Notes under the pieces: generated by a model
Database searches by the model: none
The model's input: only the letters and a program-made list of their open reading frames with translations
What the model was told of the DNA's origin: nothing
Source of the DNA: Bizionia myxarmorum
GTDB taxonomy: Bacteria > Bacteroidota > Bacteroidia > Flavobacteriales > Flavobacteriaceae
Reading direction: 5' to 3'
NCBI RefSeq assembly: GCF_008086205.1
Contig: NZ_VSKK01000002.1
Location: 414,086-478,085 of the forward strand
DNA: 64,000 bases
Shown here: in pieces, positions 42,992 through 52,300 of the stretch
Layout of the letters: each line of letters starts with the position of its first letter
How positions within the stretch are numbered: the stretch's first letter is position 1
Program-made: the position numbers and the translations under genes

Positions 42992-44362
42992 ATGGCGCAA
43001 AAACCAAGTATACCAAAAGGCACACGGGATTTTAATCCGGAGCAAGTTGCTAAACGTAATTATATATTTCAAACCATTCAGAAGCAATTCGAAACCTTCG
43101 GATTTCAACCTATTGAAACGCCAAGTTTTGAGAATTCGGAAACCCTAATGGGGAAATATGGTGAAGAAGGTGATAGGCTAATTTTTAAAATCTTGAATTC
43201 AGGTGATTATTTGAATAAAGTAAATGAAGTTTTATACGCTGAAAAGGATTCTAATAAAATGACATCGGAGATTTCCGAAAAAGCCTTGCGTTATGATTTA
43301 ACTGTACCCTTTGCTCGTTATGTGGTTCAGCATCAAAACGAAATTGAATTTCCCTTTAAACGCTATCAAATGCAACCCGTTTGGCGAGCAGATAGACCAC
43401 AAAAAGGACGTTTTAGAGAGTTTTTTCAGTGTGATGCTGATGTAGTTGGCTCGTCATCTTTATGGCAAGAAGTGGAATTTGTACAATTATATGACAGTGT
43501 ATTTTCGGCATTAAAATTAGAAGGTGTTACCATAAAAATCAACAACCGTAAAATATTATCTGGAATTGCCGAAGTTATTGGCGCCAGTGATAAATTGATT
43601 GATTTTACAGTGGCTTTAGATAAACTCGATAAAATAGGCGAGGAGCAAGTGAAAACAGAAATGTTGAGCAAGGGAATTTCAAAAGAAGGAATTGAGAAAT
43701 TACAACCTCTTTTTACCCTATCTGGCGATTTCAAAAGCCAAATAGAACAACTAAAATCCATTTTATCCACTTCTGAAGAAGGTAAAAAAGGAATTGATGA
43801 ATTGGCGTTTATAGATAATGCCATTACAGAACTTGGTTTACAATCGGCAAAATTACAACTAGATGTAACCCTAGCGCGTGGATTAAACTATTATACGGGT
43901 GCCATTTATGAGGTTTCTGCACCTGAAGGTGTGAGTATGGGATCCATTGGTGGTGGCGGTCGTTATGACGATTTAACCGGTATTTTTGGATTGAAAGATG
44001 TGAGTGGTGTGGGGATTAGTTTTGGATTAGATCGTATTTATTTAGTGCTAGAAGAATTGAATTTATTCCCGGAAACTGTTACAAAAAATATTGATGTCCT
44101 GTTTATTAATTTTGGAGAAGCGGAAGCTTTGTTCAGTTTAAAAGCCATTAAGGAATTGCGATTAAAAGGTGTAAATGCGGAATTATATCCAGATGCAGCG
44201 AAAATGAAAAAGCAAATGAATCACGCCAACAAGCGCGAAATTCCATTTGTAGTTTTGGTTGGTGATAATGAAATGAATACGGGTGTTTATACTTTGAAAA
44301 ACATGATTTCAGGTGAACAATTTGAATTACCGCTGAAGGAGTTAATTCAAAAATTAACTTAA
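42992..44362 (+). CDS. hisS: Histidine--tRNA ligase
   Basis: The 456-residue protein starts [18 protein letters not shown] and has class II motifs: motif 1 near [22 protein letters not shown], motif 2 with [23 protein letters not shown], and the histidine-specific [15 protein letters not shown]. Motif 3 ([19 protein letters not shown]) and the anticodon-binding C-terminal domain are present. It charges tRNA-His in the cytoplasm. Confidence 0.97.
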   Translation: MAQKPSIPKGTRDFNPEQVAKRNYIFQTIQKQFETFGFQPIETPSFENSETLMGKYGEEGDRLIFKILNSGDYLNKVNEVLYAEKDSNKMTSEISEKALRYDLTVPFARYVVQHQNEIEFPFKRYQMQPVWRADRPQKGRFREFFQCDADVVGSSSLWQEVEFVQLYDSVFSALKLEGVTIKINNRKILSGIAEVIGASDKLIDFTVALDKLDKIGEEQVKTEMLSKGISKEGIEKLQPLFTLSGDFKSQIEQLKSILSTSEEGKKGIDELAFIDNAITELGLQSAKLQLDVTLARGLNYYTGAIYEVSAPEGVSMGSIGGGGRYDDLTGIFGLKDVSGVGISFGLDRIYLVLEELNLFPETVTKNIDVLFINFGEAEALFSLKAIKELRLKGVNAELYPDAAKMKKQMNHANKREIPFVVLVGDNEMNTGVYTLKNMISGEQFELPLKELIQKLT

Positions 44363-44393
44363 AAGAATTTAGAAATAGTTTTCTGTTTATAAA

Positions 44394-44427
44394 AAAAGCC
44401 CTGATATATATATCAGGGCTTTTTTAA
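44394..44427. terminator. Bidirectional terminator between hisS and the 1571-residue surface gene
   Basis: AAAAAGCCCTGATA pairs perfectly with TATCAGGGCTTTTT around a short AT loop, with A-run and T-run on either side. The two flanking genes are convergent. Confidence 0.92.
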
Positions 44428-44446
44428 TTTATGGTTGCTTTATAAA

Positions 44447-47400
44447 TTATTCTACGATGACTTTTTTAGCTATTTGGCTACCATCGGTTTTCTCTAGATT
44501 TATAATATAGGTACCGGTACTTAATCCTGTTACTTTAAATTCTTGGTAATTACTGTTTTTCAATTTAGGAATTCTAACGACTGATTGGCCTAACATATTA
44601 AACATTTCAGCAGAAGCCAGGTTCACCATTTTTGGATTATGAATAACAATACTGCCTTTGGTGTTTACAAAGTAAATCTGTAAATTTTCTAGGTTTACAA
44701 GAGCATCAGTGCTTAATGAGTTTCCATCTGAAAAAGTGATTTCAAAGCGATCATTATAAGTGCCAGCGTTTAAATATAATTCATAATTGCCGTTGGTGCG
44801 TAAATTATGATAGATATCTAAAACCTTATCATGTGCATAAATTTGCAAGGCGTTAGGAATGTTTTCTAAATGATCGATAGTAATACTATTTAAACCATCG
44901 TCTTTTGTTTTAATACTTAAAGGTAGAATTGTAGTATCTAAAAACATATCAATACCTTGAATGGTATACTTGTCTTCATTTATAGACCAAGACATATCAT
45001 CCATCTGTTCTTCATTTAAGATAGCATCAAATCCCCAGTCGTAATTCAGAGTAGCACGATCATCAGCTGTTACTAGAATTTGTCTATGTAAAGTATTTAC
45101 AGAATTAAAACCTAATCTAATTTTCATTCGTGTATCCTCAACATCAACAGTATCATCACCCGTTCTCATAAAAACAGATCCAGAACCGCCTTCTTTTTGA
45201 AACTTACGTTGGCCATTATTAAATACGACATTTCCATCGGATTGTGCTGCAACAAAGAATCCTTGACCTACTGGAATATAGCGACCGGGTGTTTTGGTTG
45301 GTATTCCGCCAGTTCCTACATCAGGATGGTTGGAACCTTGTGATACTGCAGGTGTACCACCAGAGTAATTATAAGTTGCATAACCGCCTTGATATTCTGC
45401 AAGAACGTGTGAACCACCTCCCCAATGTTCCCAAAAATATAGTGTTCCACTAATTAGCGGATCGCCAACCAGATTTTCTACACCGCCATCAATTACAGGA
45501 CCATTGTCCGTAATAAACTGATCTGCATCTATTGCCGAAGCGTAAGGATTACCCACTAAATATTCGTTGTTTTTGTTTATGGCTAATGTTACATTTCCAT
45601 TATTAGGTTTTCCTTGAAACACATAGTTTTGCTCTTGTGTTACACTTCCAGATGTATTTGAAACGCCTTTCATCGTGAAACCTTCACCAGCCAAAAGCGC
45701 ACCTGCGCTTCTAATATGTTGCCAAGAGGCGTAACTATTGGCAGGTAGATTACAAAATTTCCATAACCAGTAAGTTGCTATTTTTATATTTGCGCCTGCA
45801 GTCGATCCATCATAGCCACCACCATAAGTAATATTTAAAGGTGTTGCAGGATTGGTACCATCCTTCATGATGTTGTTATTTAGGGTATAGCTGTAATTAT
45901 TAGGATTTGCAGTACTTGTAAAACCAACCGGCGAACTCCAATAATTATAGGTGTAAAAATCCAATGTGCCTTGTTGGTCCTTTTCAAGCGAGCCTAATGC
46001 ACCTAAAATTAGATCACTGTCAATTGATTGAATTAACTGTGATTCACCTTCCAAATCTATTTTTCCGTCTAATTTCAAAAAGTGGGTCAGCGTTAAACCA
46101 TTTCCTGTTTTTGTGGCATTATCACCCGATACGGTTACTTTATTCGATTCTAAAAATAAAGCCAATAGATTTCTGTTTCCAGCATTACCGGAGGCTAAAT
46201 CACTATTGTCAATCGTAATATTGTGGTTTGTTTCCACAATATTCCAGTCGACTGTTTTAGTTGCATCTACAATGGAGTTAGCACCAGGAATTGTTTGCAT
46301 CGTACCATTTGTCCATGTCCCATTGGAATCCCAATCTGAATTTGCAGTTGAAGTATAGGGTAGTGGAGCAGTTTGTTTGTCTACGGTTCTCAACGTACGC
46401 AATGCACCTTGATTACCATTCCCTGATTCATCTTTAGTATTCGTATAGGTATAGGTAGACATTGGGTAATATCCAGCCAAGCTTGTCCACGGAATCGTAG
46501 CAACATCATTTTTAGATGGCGTTACACTTTTGCTTATAAAGTAAGAACCACCAACAAAACCAGCATTTTCTTCAATTTCTTGATTCATAATGTAGCGTAA
46601 TTGATCTTCTGATAAAGCGGCTTTCCAAACTCGAACCTCATCAATATTTCCTTTAAAGAATGCTTGAGGCGTTAATTTAGATGCGGCGCCAATAAAAAAG
46701 GAGTGCGTTGTGTTTATAGGAGCTGCTTTTGTTTGACTTTTATCTGAAATACCATCAATGTATAAAGAAGCCTGACCATCTTTATAAATTACCGCTAATT
46801 GATGCCATTGATTTTCTGGAATTACAGTATTAGAAATAATTGTTTGAATAGCTCCAGATGCTTTCCAAGAAACCTCAAATTTTCCATCACCATTTATTTT
46901 GAAATCATAACCTTCCGAAAATGGGGCATTACGTTTCGAAAGAATTGATTTATTTAATAAACCGCTATCGCGTTTAACCCAAGCAGAAATAGTGAATGCA
47001 GTCGAATTTAAATTTAAGGCATTTTCCATATCTATATAATTGGAAGTTCCATTAAAATATACCGAACGTTCAAAGGTGCGCTCTGGAGCCCAACCGAAAG
47101 TGATGTATTTGGTGCCATCAAAATCGTAATTTGTTTTTAAAATGGCTTGACTTAATTCATTTACGCCTTCAGTCATTACGCGATAATCTGCTGTTGGACC
47201 AAAGTTAGGCGTATCTGAAATAAACATTAAATAACGACCATCTGGAGGGATCACAGTTCTAACAGCATTTTTTAAAATCGCAACTTCCACTGCTGGAATA
47301 TCTCCAGAAGTTTCAACCACCTTCCAGGTTCTAGCAATTCCTCTAAATTGTACAAATGTACCACCTGGAATAGCTGGAGAAATATCTGTACTCATGTCAA

Positions 47401-49162
47401 TATCAACTATTCTAGGAGTGCCGTTTAAATCTTGACCATCATTACCCCAAACTAGAAATTCTTTATCTTCTAATTCGTTGTTGCCGTTTAAGTTATTGGT
47501 ATTTGAGATATTCCCAATTCCTATTGTTAGAACGCCTTGAGTTCTTCCAGTTCCATCAGAAGCATTATTAACGCTACGGGATTGTTTTTGAAGTAAATCG
47601 GATGCATCATCACGGCCTATTCCTGCGATATCATAATTAAACACATCGTTTGTAGCAACTCCAGTATTGGCATCCCAAATTAGATTTCCAGCACTATTTA
47701 CGTAATCTTGTGATGTTCCGTTAACACCTAAAGTAATGCCGTATTTAATGGCTAAATAGGATTGGATGCGATTCCGTTCTTGGGTTGATCCATCATTTTT
47801 CCTAGATTTATAGGTTATTACTTCAGCAATCCTACCGTCCAAACTAGCCCTCCAACCTTCACTTCTTCCTATCCAAAACTTCCCATCTAAAATAGTGCCG
47901 AAAGCGGTACTATTAGATGTATTATTCACTTTATTTAAAGCATTATAATATAGCTCTTGGTTATTTGCTGCGATATTGTGTCTGGCATTAATAATACCAA
48001 CATTATTATAACTAATAGAAGTTCCGTTTTGAGAAACACCATAACCATTGTTTAAGCCATTAGACAATGCATAAGCATAGGATAAAACTTCTGAATTGAA
48101 TCTTTGAGAATAATCACCAAATCCTATTCCAGAACCATCATTTTCTTCCTTATTCACATCATGGTCTGTACAGAAAATATCCATACTTCCAAAGGTAGAA
48201 TTAACAGTTCGGTTAGGTATTACCACAACAAACATCTCATTGGTATTATAACCAGAATTTCCTTTCAAATACTGTTGCGGTAATTCTGCATAGTTATAAC
48301 TATTACTAGCCTCCGTTGAAGTATTACTAAAATTAACAACAGGGTTAAAGTTTATGTTTCGGTTTGGTCTGTCATAATAAGTAGGTTCTTGTCCAGGAGT
48401 ATTTACTGAAGCATTAGTAGCTCTACCTTGATCTGCCCAAAGTGATACTGACTCACCATCTGTGTAATTTAATCCATCCGTTCCTTTTAACCAAAGCGCT
48501 AAATGGTTTGTTACGCCGCCTGGACCTTCTGTTAATGGAGCGGATAGAGTTCCTTTAATGACGAATTCATCAAATGCAACTCCTGTATTTCTTACACTAC
48601 CGTCCGATGCAAATAATACTCGAAATCTCACTTGTGAACTTGTGCCAAAATTAGTATTTTCATTACTTAAATCAATACTTTGAGTAATCCAACCAGAGCT
48701 CGTTCCAGACCAAGCATTTAGGTTACTATTATTATACCAGTTGCCATTTGCGGAGGAGCCTAAATTACTCCAAGAAGTTCCATCGTTATGGGAATATTCA
48801 ATTTTCATTCCATCATAATTGGCTTCCGTTTTGTACCATACTTTTAATTGTAATGTAAGATTGGTATAACCACTTAAGTCAATTAAAGGACTTGTGGCAT
48901 TCATACTTGTATTATTAATATAATAATTGTTCGTACCATACCCCTCCGAAAAAATATAGGTTCCCGAAGAACCTGTTGAATGTGTGGCTCTGGTGCCTAG
49001 TAGCCATTCTCCAGATCCTGTGCCAGAGGAGGGTGAAGTCCAATCCGAGGAGTTTTCGAAATTTTCTGAATAAACAGTTGTTTGAGACAAAGCAACAGTT
49101 GAAAATAAAAGCACACTGAATAGCAACAGGTACTTTCGTACTAAAATAGTAGAATTTTTCAT
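44447..49162 (-). CDS. Giant T9SS-exported surface protein with LamG domain
   Basis: The 1571-residue protein has a signal peptide (1-27, ending VALSQT). An N-terminal jelly-roll region (about 30-205) has YSENFENSSDWTSPSSG and GVAFDEFVIKG. A concanavalin-like region (about 220-490) contains LALWLKGTDGLNYTDGESV and AVITYKSRKND-like strands. A LamG domain lies at about 705-870 (FTISAWVKRDSGLLNKSILS, GNIDEVRVWKAALSEDQLR). A C-terminal module (about 1340-1490) is shared with two neighbours, and a T9SS sorting domain ends VGTYIINLEKTDGS-like and IAKKVIVE. LamG often binds sugars or proteins, so adhesion is plausible. No catalytic motif is seen. A good promoter lies at 49217-49249. Confidence 0.82.
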   Translation of the reverse strand: MKNSTILVRKYLLLFSVLLFSTVALSQTTVYSENFENSSDWTSPSSGTGSGEWLLGTRATHSTGSSGTYIFSEGYGTNNYYINNTSMNATSPLIDLSGYTNLTLQLKVWYKTEANYDGMKIEYSHNDGTSWSNLGSSANGNWYNNSNLNAWSGTSSGWITQSIDLSNENTNFGTSSQVRFRVLFASDGSVRNTGVAFDEFVIKGTLSAPLTEGPGGVTNHLALWLKGTDGLNYTDGESVSLWADQGRATNASVNTPGQEPTYYDRPNRNINFNPVVNFSNTSTEASNSYNYAELPQQYLKGNSGYNTNEMFVVVIPNRTVNSTFGSMDIFCTDHDVNKEENDGSGIGFGDYSQRFNSEVLSYAYALSNGLNNGYGVSQNGTSISYNNVGIINARHNIAANNQELYYNALNKVNNTSNSTAFGTILDGKFWIGRSEGWRASLDGRIAEVITYKSRKNDGSTQERNRIQSYLAIKYGITLGVNGTSQDYVNSAGNLIWDANTGVATNDVFNYDIAGIGRDDASDLLQKQSRSVNNASDGTGRTQGVLTIGIGNISNTNNLNGNNELEDKEFLVWGNDGQDLNGTPRIVDIDMSTDISPAIPGGTFVQFRGIARTWKVVETSGDIPAVEVAILKNAVRTVIPPDGRYLMFISDTPNFGPTADYRVMTEGVNELSQAILKTNYDFDGTKYITFGWAPERTFERSVYFNGTSNYIDMENALNLNSTAFTISAWVKRDSGLLNKSILSKRNAPFSEGYDFKINGDGKFEVSWKASGAIQTIISNTVIPENQWHQLAVIYKDGQASLYIDGISDKSQTKAAPINTTHSFFIGAASKLTPQAFFKGNIDEVRVWKAALSEDQLRYIMNQEIEENAGFVGGSYFISKSVTPSKNDVATIPWTSLAGYYPMSTYTYTNTKDESGNGNQGALRTLRTVDKQTAPLPYTSTANSDWDSNGTWTNGTMQTIPGANSIVDATKTVDWNIVETNHNITIDNSDLASGNAGNRNLLALFLESNKVTVSGDNATKTGNGLTLTHFLKLDGKIDLEGESQLIQSIDSDLILGALGSLEKDQQGTLDFYTYNYWSSPVGFTSTANPNNYSYTLNNNIMKDGTNPATPLNITYGGGYDGSTAGANIKIATYWLWKFCNLPANSYASWQHIRSAGALLAGEGFTMKGVSNTSGSVTQEQNYVFQGKPNNGNVTLAINKNNEYLVGNPYASAIDADQFITDNGPVIDGGVENLVGDPLISGTLYFWEHWGGGSHVLAEYQGGYATYNYSGGTPAVSQGSNHPDVGTGGIPTKTPGRYIPVGQGFFVAAQSDGNVVFNNGQRKFQKEGGSGSVFMRTGDDTVDVEDTRMKIRLGFNSVNTLHRQILVTADDRATLNYDWGFDAILNEEQMDDMSWSINEDKYTIQGIDMFLDTTILPLSIKTKDDGLNSITIDHLENIPNALQIYAHDKVLDIYHNLRTNGNYELYLNAGTYNDRFEITFSDGNSLSTDALVNLENLQIYFVNTKGSIVIHNPKMVNLASAEMFNMLGQSVVRIPKLKNSNYQEFKVTGLSTGTYIINLEKTDGSQIAKKVIVE

Positions 49163-49216
49163 AAGTAGTAATTTATTAGTTTTGGGACTAATTAATTTAA
49201 GGTTAATAGCTTAAGG

Positions 49217-49249
49217 CAAATATATGTTATTTTGTCTGTGAAATGCAAA
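49217..49249 (-). promoter_or_regulatory. Promoter of the 1571-residue surface protein gene
   Basis: On the minus strand TTTG (49246-49249), a 21-base spacer and TATATTTG (49217-49224) match the Bacteroidota -33/-7 consensus. The start codon is 55 bases downstream of the -7. Confidence 0.65.
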
Positions 49250-49270
49250 TATATTCGACCAAATGCATTT
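49240..49270 (-). promoter_or_regulatory. Shared 31-bp upstream motif, copy 1
   Basis: GAAATGCAAATATATTCGAC starts an imperfect palindrome with AAATGC and GCATTT ends. It matches 27 of 31 positions in the copy at 54509-54539, which lies upstream of the neighbouring carboxypeptidase gene. It overlaps the -33 element here. Confidence 0.5.
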
Positions 49271-49302
49271 TTAAATTCTAATTTATTGATTTATAGTTTT
49301 TT

Positions 49303-49337
49303 AATAAAGGCAGGTTTTTTTAAAAACTTGCCTTTAT
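49303..49337 (-). terminator. Probable terminator of the M14 carboxypeptidase gene
   Basis: AATAAAGGCAGG and TTGCCTTTATT pair around an A/T-rich loop. The minus-strand T-run after the stem is imperfect. Confidence 0.5.
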
Positions 49338-49354
49338 TTTTTGATATTTTAATA

Positions 49355-52300
49355 TTAGTATTTAATCAGTTTCTTGATAATGCTTTGACCATTATTTTTA
49401 TTTATTAATTTAATAAAATAGGGTCCTTGCTCCAATTTATCTATACCCTGAACGGTTATTTTGCGTTGTTTTCCCGACGCTATTTGCTTAAGGATAAGTC
49501 GTCCATTTAAGTCGAATAACATGATTGTGAAAACCTCATTAGACATGGTAGATGGTAAACTAATTTCTAAATAGCTGTTAAACGGATTGGGTTGAATTGT
49601 TACATTTTCATAATTAAATACCGCTGTATTTAATGTGTTTTGAATTACTGTAACGGTTGCATTACAGACAGCTGTGTTTCCACTATAATCTGAAATTGTG
49701 AATACTACATTGTTTTCACCAATGTCATTCGCATCAAATGAATAAGGAGTAATAGACATGCTATTTATTCCGCAGTTGTCCGTGGATCCATTATTGATTT
49801 GCTCTGCCGTAATTGTGGCGTTTCCAAATAAATCTAACTCCACAGTTATATTCTGAACATTACAAACTGGATTTATGGTATCGCCATCATTATTTATAAC
49901 CCAAGAGCAGGTTCCTATATTGAAAGAAGCCGTTTCCCAGCATTCTGTAGTCGGTTCCGTTGGTTGTGCGCCTTGGTTTTCCCAAGCACAAGTTCCTGTG
50001 TTGAATACGTAGTTGTCCCAACAATCCGTAGCGGTTGGTTCAGCAGGTTGTGAGCCAGTATTTCCCCAAGCACAAGTTCCTGTGTTGAATACGTAATTAT
50101 CCCAGCAGTTCGTTGCAGTTGGTTCCGTAGGCTGTGATCCTTGATTTTCCCAAGTACAGTTTCCCGTGTTGAATAGGTAATTATCCCAACAATTTGTGGC
50201 AGTCGGTTCAGCAGGTTGTGAGCCAGTATTTTCCCAAGAACAAGTTCCAATGTTGAATACGTAATTATCCCAACAGTTTGTCGCAGTTGGTTCAGTAGGT
50301 TGTGAACCAGTGTTTTCCCAAATACAGTTTCCTGAATTGAATACATAATTATCCCAACAGTTTGTTGCGGTTGGTTCAGTCGGTTGTGTTCCACTTACAA
50401 TCCAAGCACAAGTCGCATTATCAAATGATCGGGTTTCCCAGCATTCTAAAGCGGTTGTAGGTTCAGTTGGTTGCGATCCAGTTACGATCCACTCACAATT
50501 GGTGTTATCGAATGATCTAGTTTCCCAACATTCTAAAGATGAAGTTGGTTCCGTTGGTTGTGTTCCTGTAACAATCCATGCACAAGTAGCATCATCAAAA
50601 GATCTGGTTTCCCAGCATTCTAAAGCGGTTGTAGGTTCAGTTGGTTGTGTACCAGTAACGATCCACTCACAATTCGTGTTATCGAAAGATCGAGTTTCCC
50701 AACATTCTAATGAAGTTGTCGGTTCAGTTGGTTGTGAGCCTTGGTTTTCCCAAGTACAAGTTCCTAAATTGAAAACGTAGTTATCCCAACAGTTCGTTGC
50801 GGTTGGTTCAGTTGGTTGTGTTCCTGTAACGATCCACTCACAATTCGTATTATCAAATGATCTAGTTTCCCAGCATTCTAAAGCGACTGTTGGTTCAGTT
50901 GGTTGTGTTCCTGTAACAATCCATTCACAATTCGTATTATCGAATGATCTGGTTTCCCAACATTCTAAAGCGACTGTTGGTTCAGTTGGTTGTGTTCCTT
51001 TAACAATCCATTCACAATTCGTATTATCGAATGATCTGGTTTCCCAACATTCTAAAGAAGTTGTTGGTTCAGTTGGTTGTGTTCCCGTTACAATCCAAGC
51101 ACAATTCGTATTATCGAATGATCTGGTTTCCCAACATTCTAAAGAAGTTGTTGGTTCAGTTGGTTGTATTCCCGTTACAATCCAAGCACAAGTAGCATTA
51201 TCGAATGATCTGGTTTCCCAACATTCTAAAGATGTTGTAGGTTCAGTTGGTTGTGTTCCTGTAATAATCCAAGCACAAGTTGCATCATCAAAAGATCTGG
51301 TTTCCCAACATTCTAAAGAAGTTGTTGGTTCAGTTGGTTGCGTACCTGTAACGATCCACTCACAATTTGTGTTATCGAAAGATCTAGTTTCCCAACATTC
51401 TAAAGCCGTTGTTGGTTCAATTGGTTGTGTTCCAGTTACAATCCAGGCACAAGTCGTATCATCAAAAGATCTAGTTTCCCAGCATTCTAAAGCAGTCGTT
51501 GGTTCAGTTGGTTGTGTTCCCGTTACAATCCAAGCACAAGTAGCATCATCAAAAGTTCTAGTTTCCCAGCATTCTAAAGCAGTCGTTGGTTCAGTTGGTT
51601 GCGTACCTGTAACAATCCACTCACAATTTGTGTTATCGAATGATCTGGTTTCCCAGCATTCTAAAGCGACTGTTGGTTCAGTTGGTTGTGTTCCAGTTAC
51701 AATCCAGCTACAAGAATCTGTATCGAAAGATCGAGTCTCCCAACATTCTAAAGCGATTGTAGGTTCAATAGGTTGTGTGCCTGTAACAATCCATGCACAA
51801 GTAGCCTCATCAAAAGATCTAGTTTCCCAGCATTCTAAAGCGGCTGTTGGTTCGGTTGGTTGTGTTCCAGTGTTTTCCCAAACACATGTGGTATTGTTGA
51901 AAGCAAAAGTATCCCAGCAATTTACAGCTGCCGGCTCATCTTGCCTTGTTACTGTAACAGTTACCACGCAGGTATCTGTTTGGCCATCCGCATCGGTAAC
52001 TGTAAGCGTCACATCTACGGGTGTTCCAATGTTACTACAATTAAATGAATCGATATCAATGCTATAATTAGTGATTGCTACATCATCAGTAGAACCACCA
52101 TCAACATCAGCAACGACAATGGTTGCAGTGCCTGAATTATCTAATTGTACTGTAATATTCTGACATACAGCTGTTGGAGGATCAGAAATTACCGGATTAT
52201 CCGTGATATTAATAGAATAATCTTCTACTTCACCATAACTAAAAGTTTCACATGGATTGTTTGCGTTTTGTCCAGCATTATTATAGTATTTCATTAAAAC

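Noticed and set aside
49915..50394. Alternative minus-strand frame through the class B repeats
   Set aside because: It is a shifted reading of the same repeats, with no start signal and no domain.
51369..52067. Long plus-strand open frame (232 codons) opposite the Cys/Trp repeats
   Set aside because: It arises because repeat units whose length is a multiple of three keep the same antisense frame open. The minus-strand protein has signal, catalytic and sorting domains.
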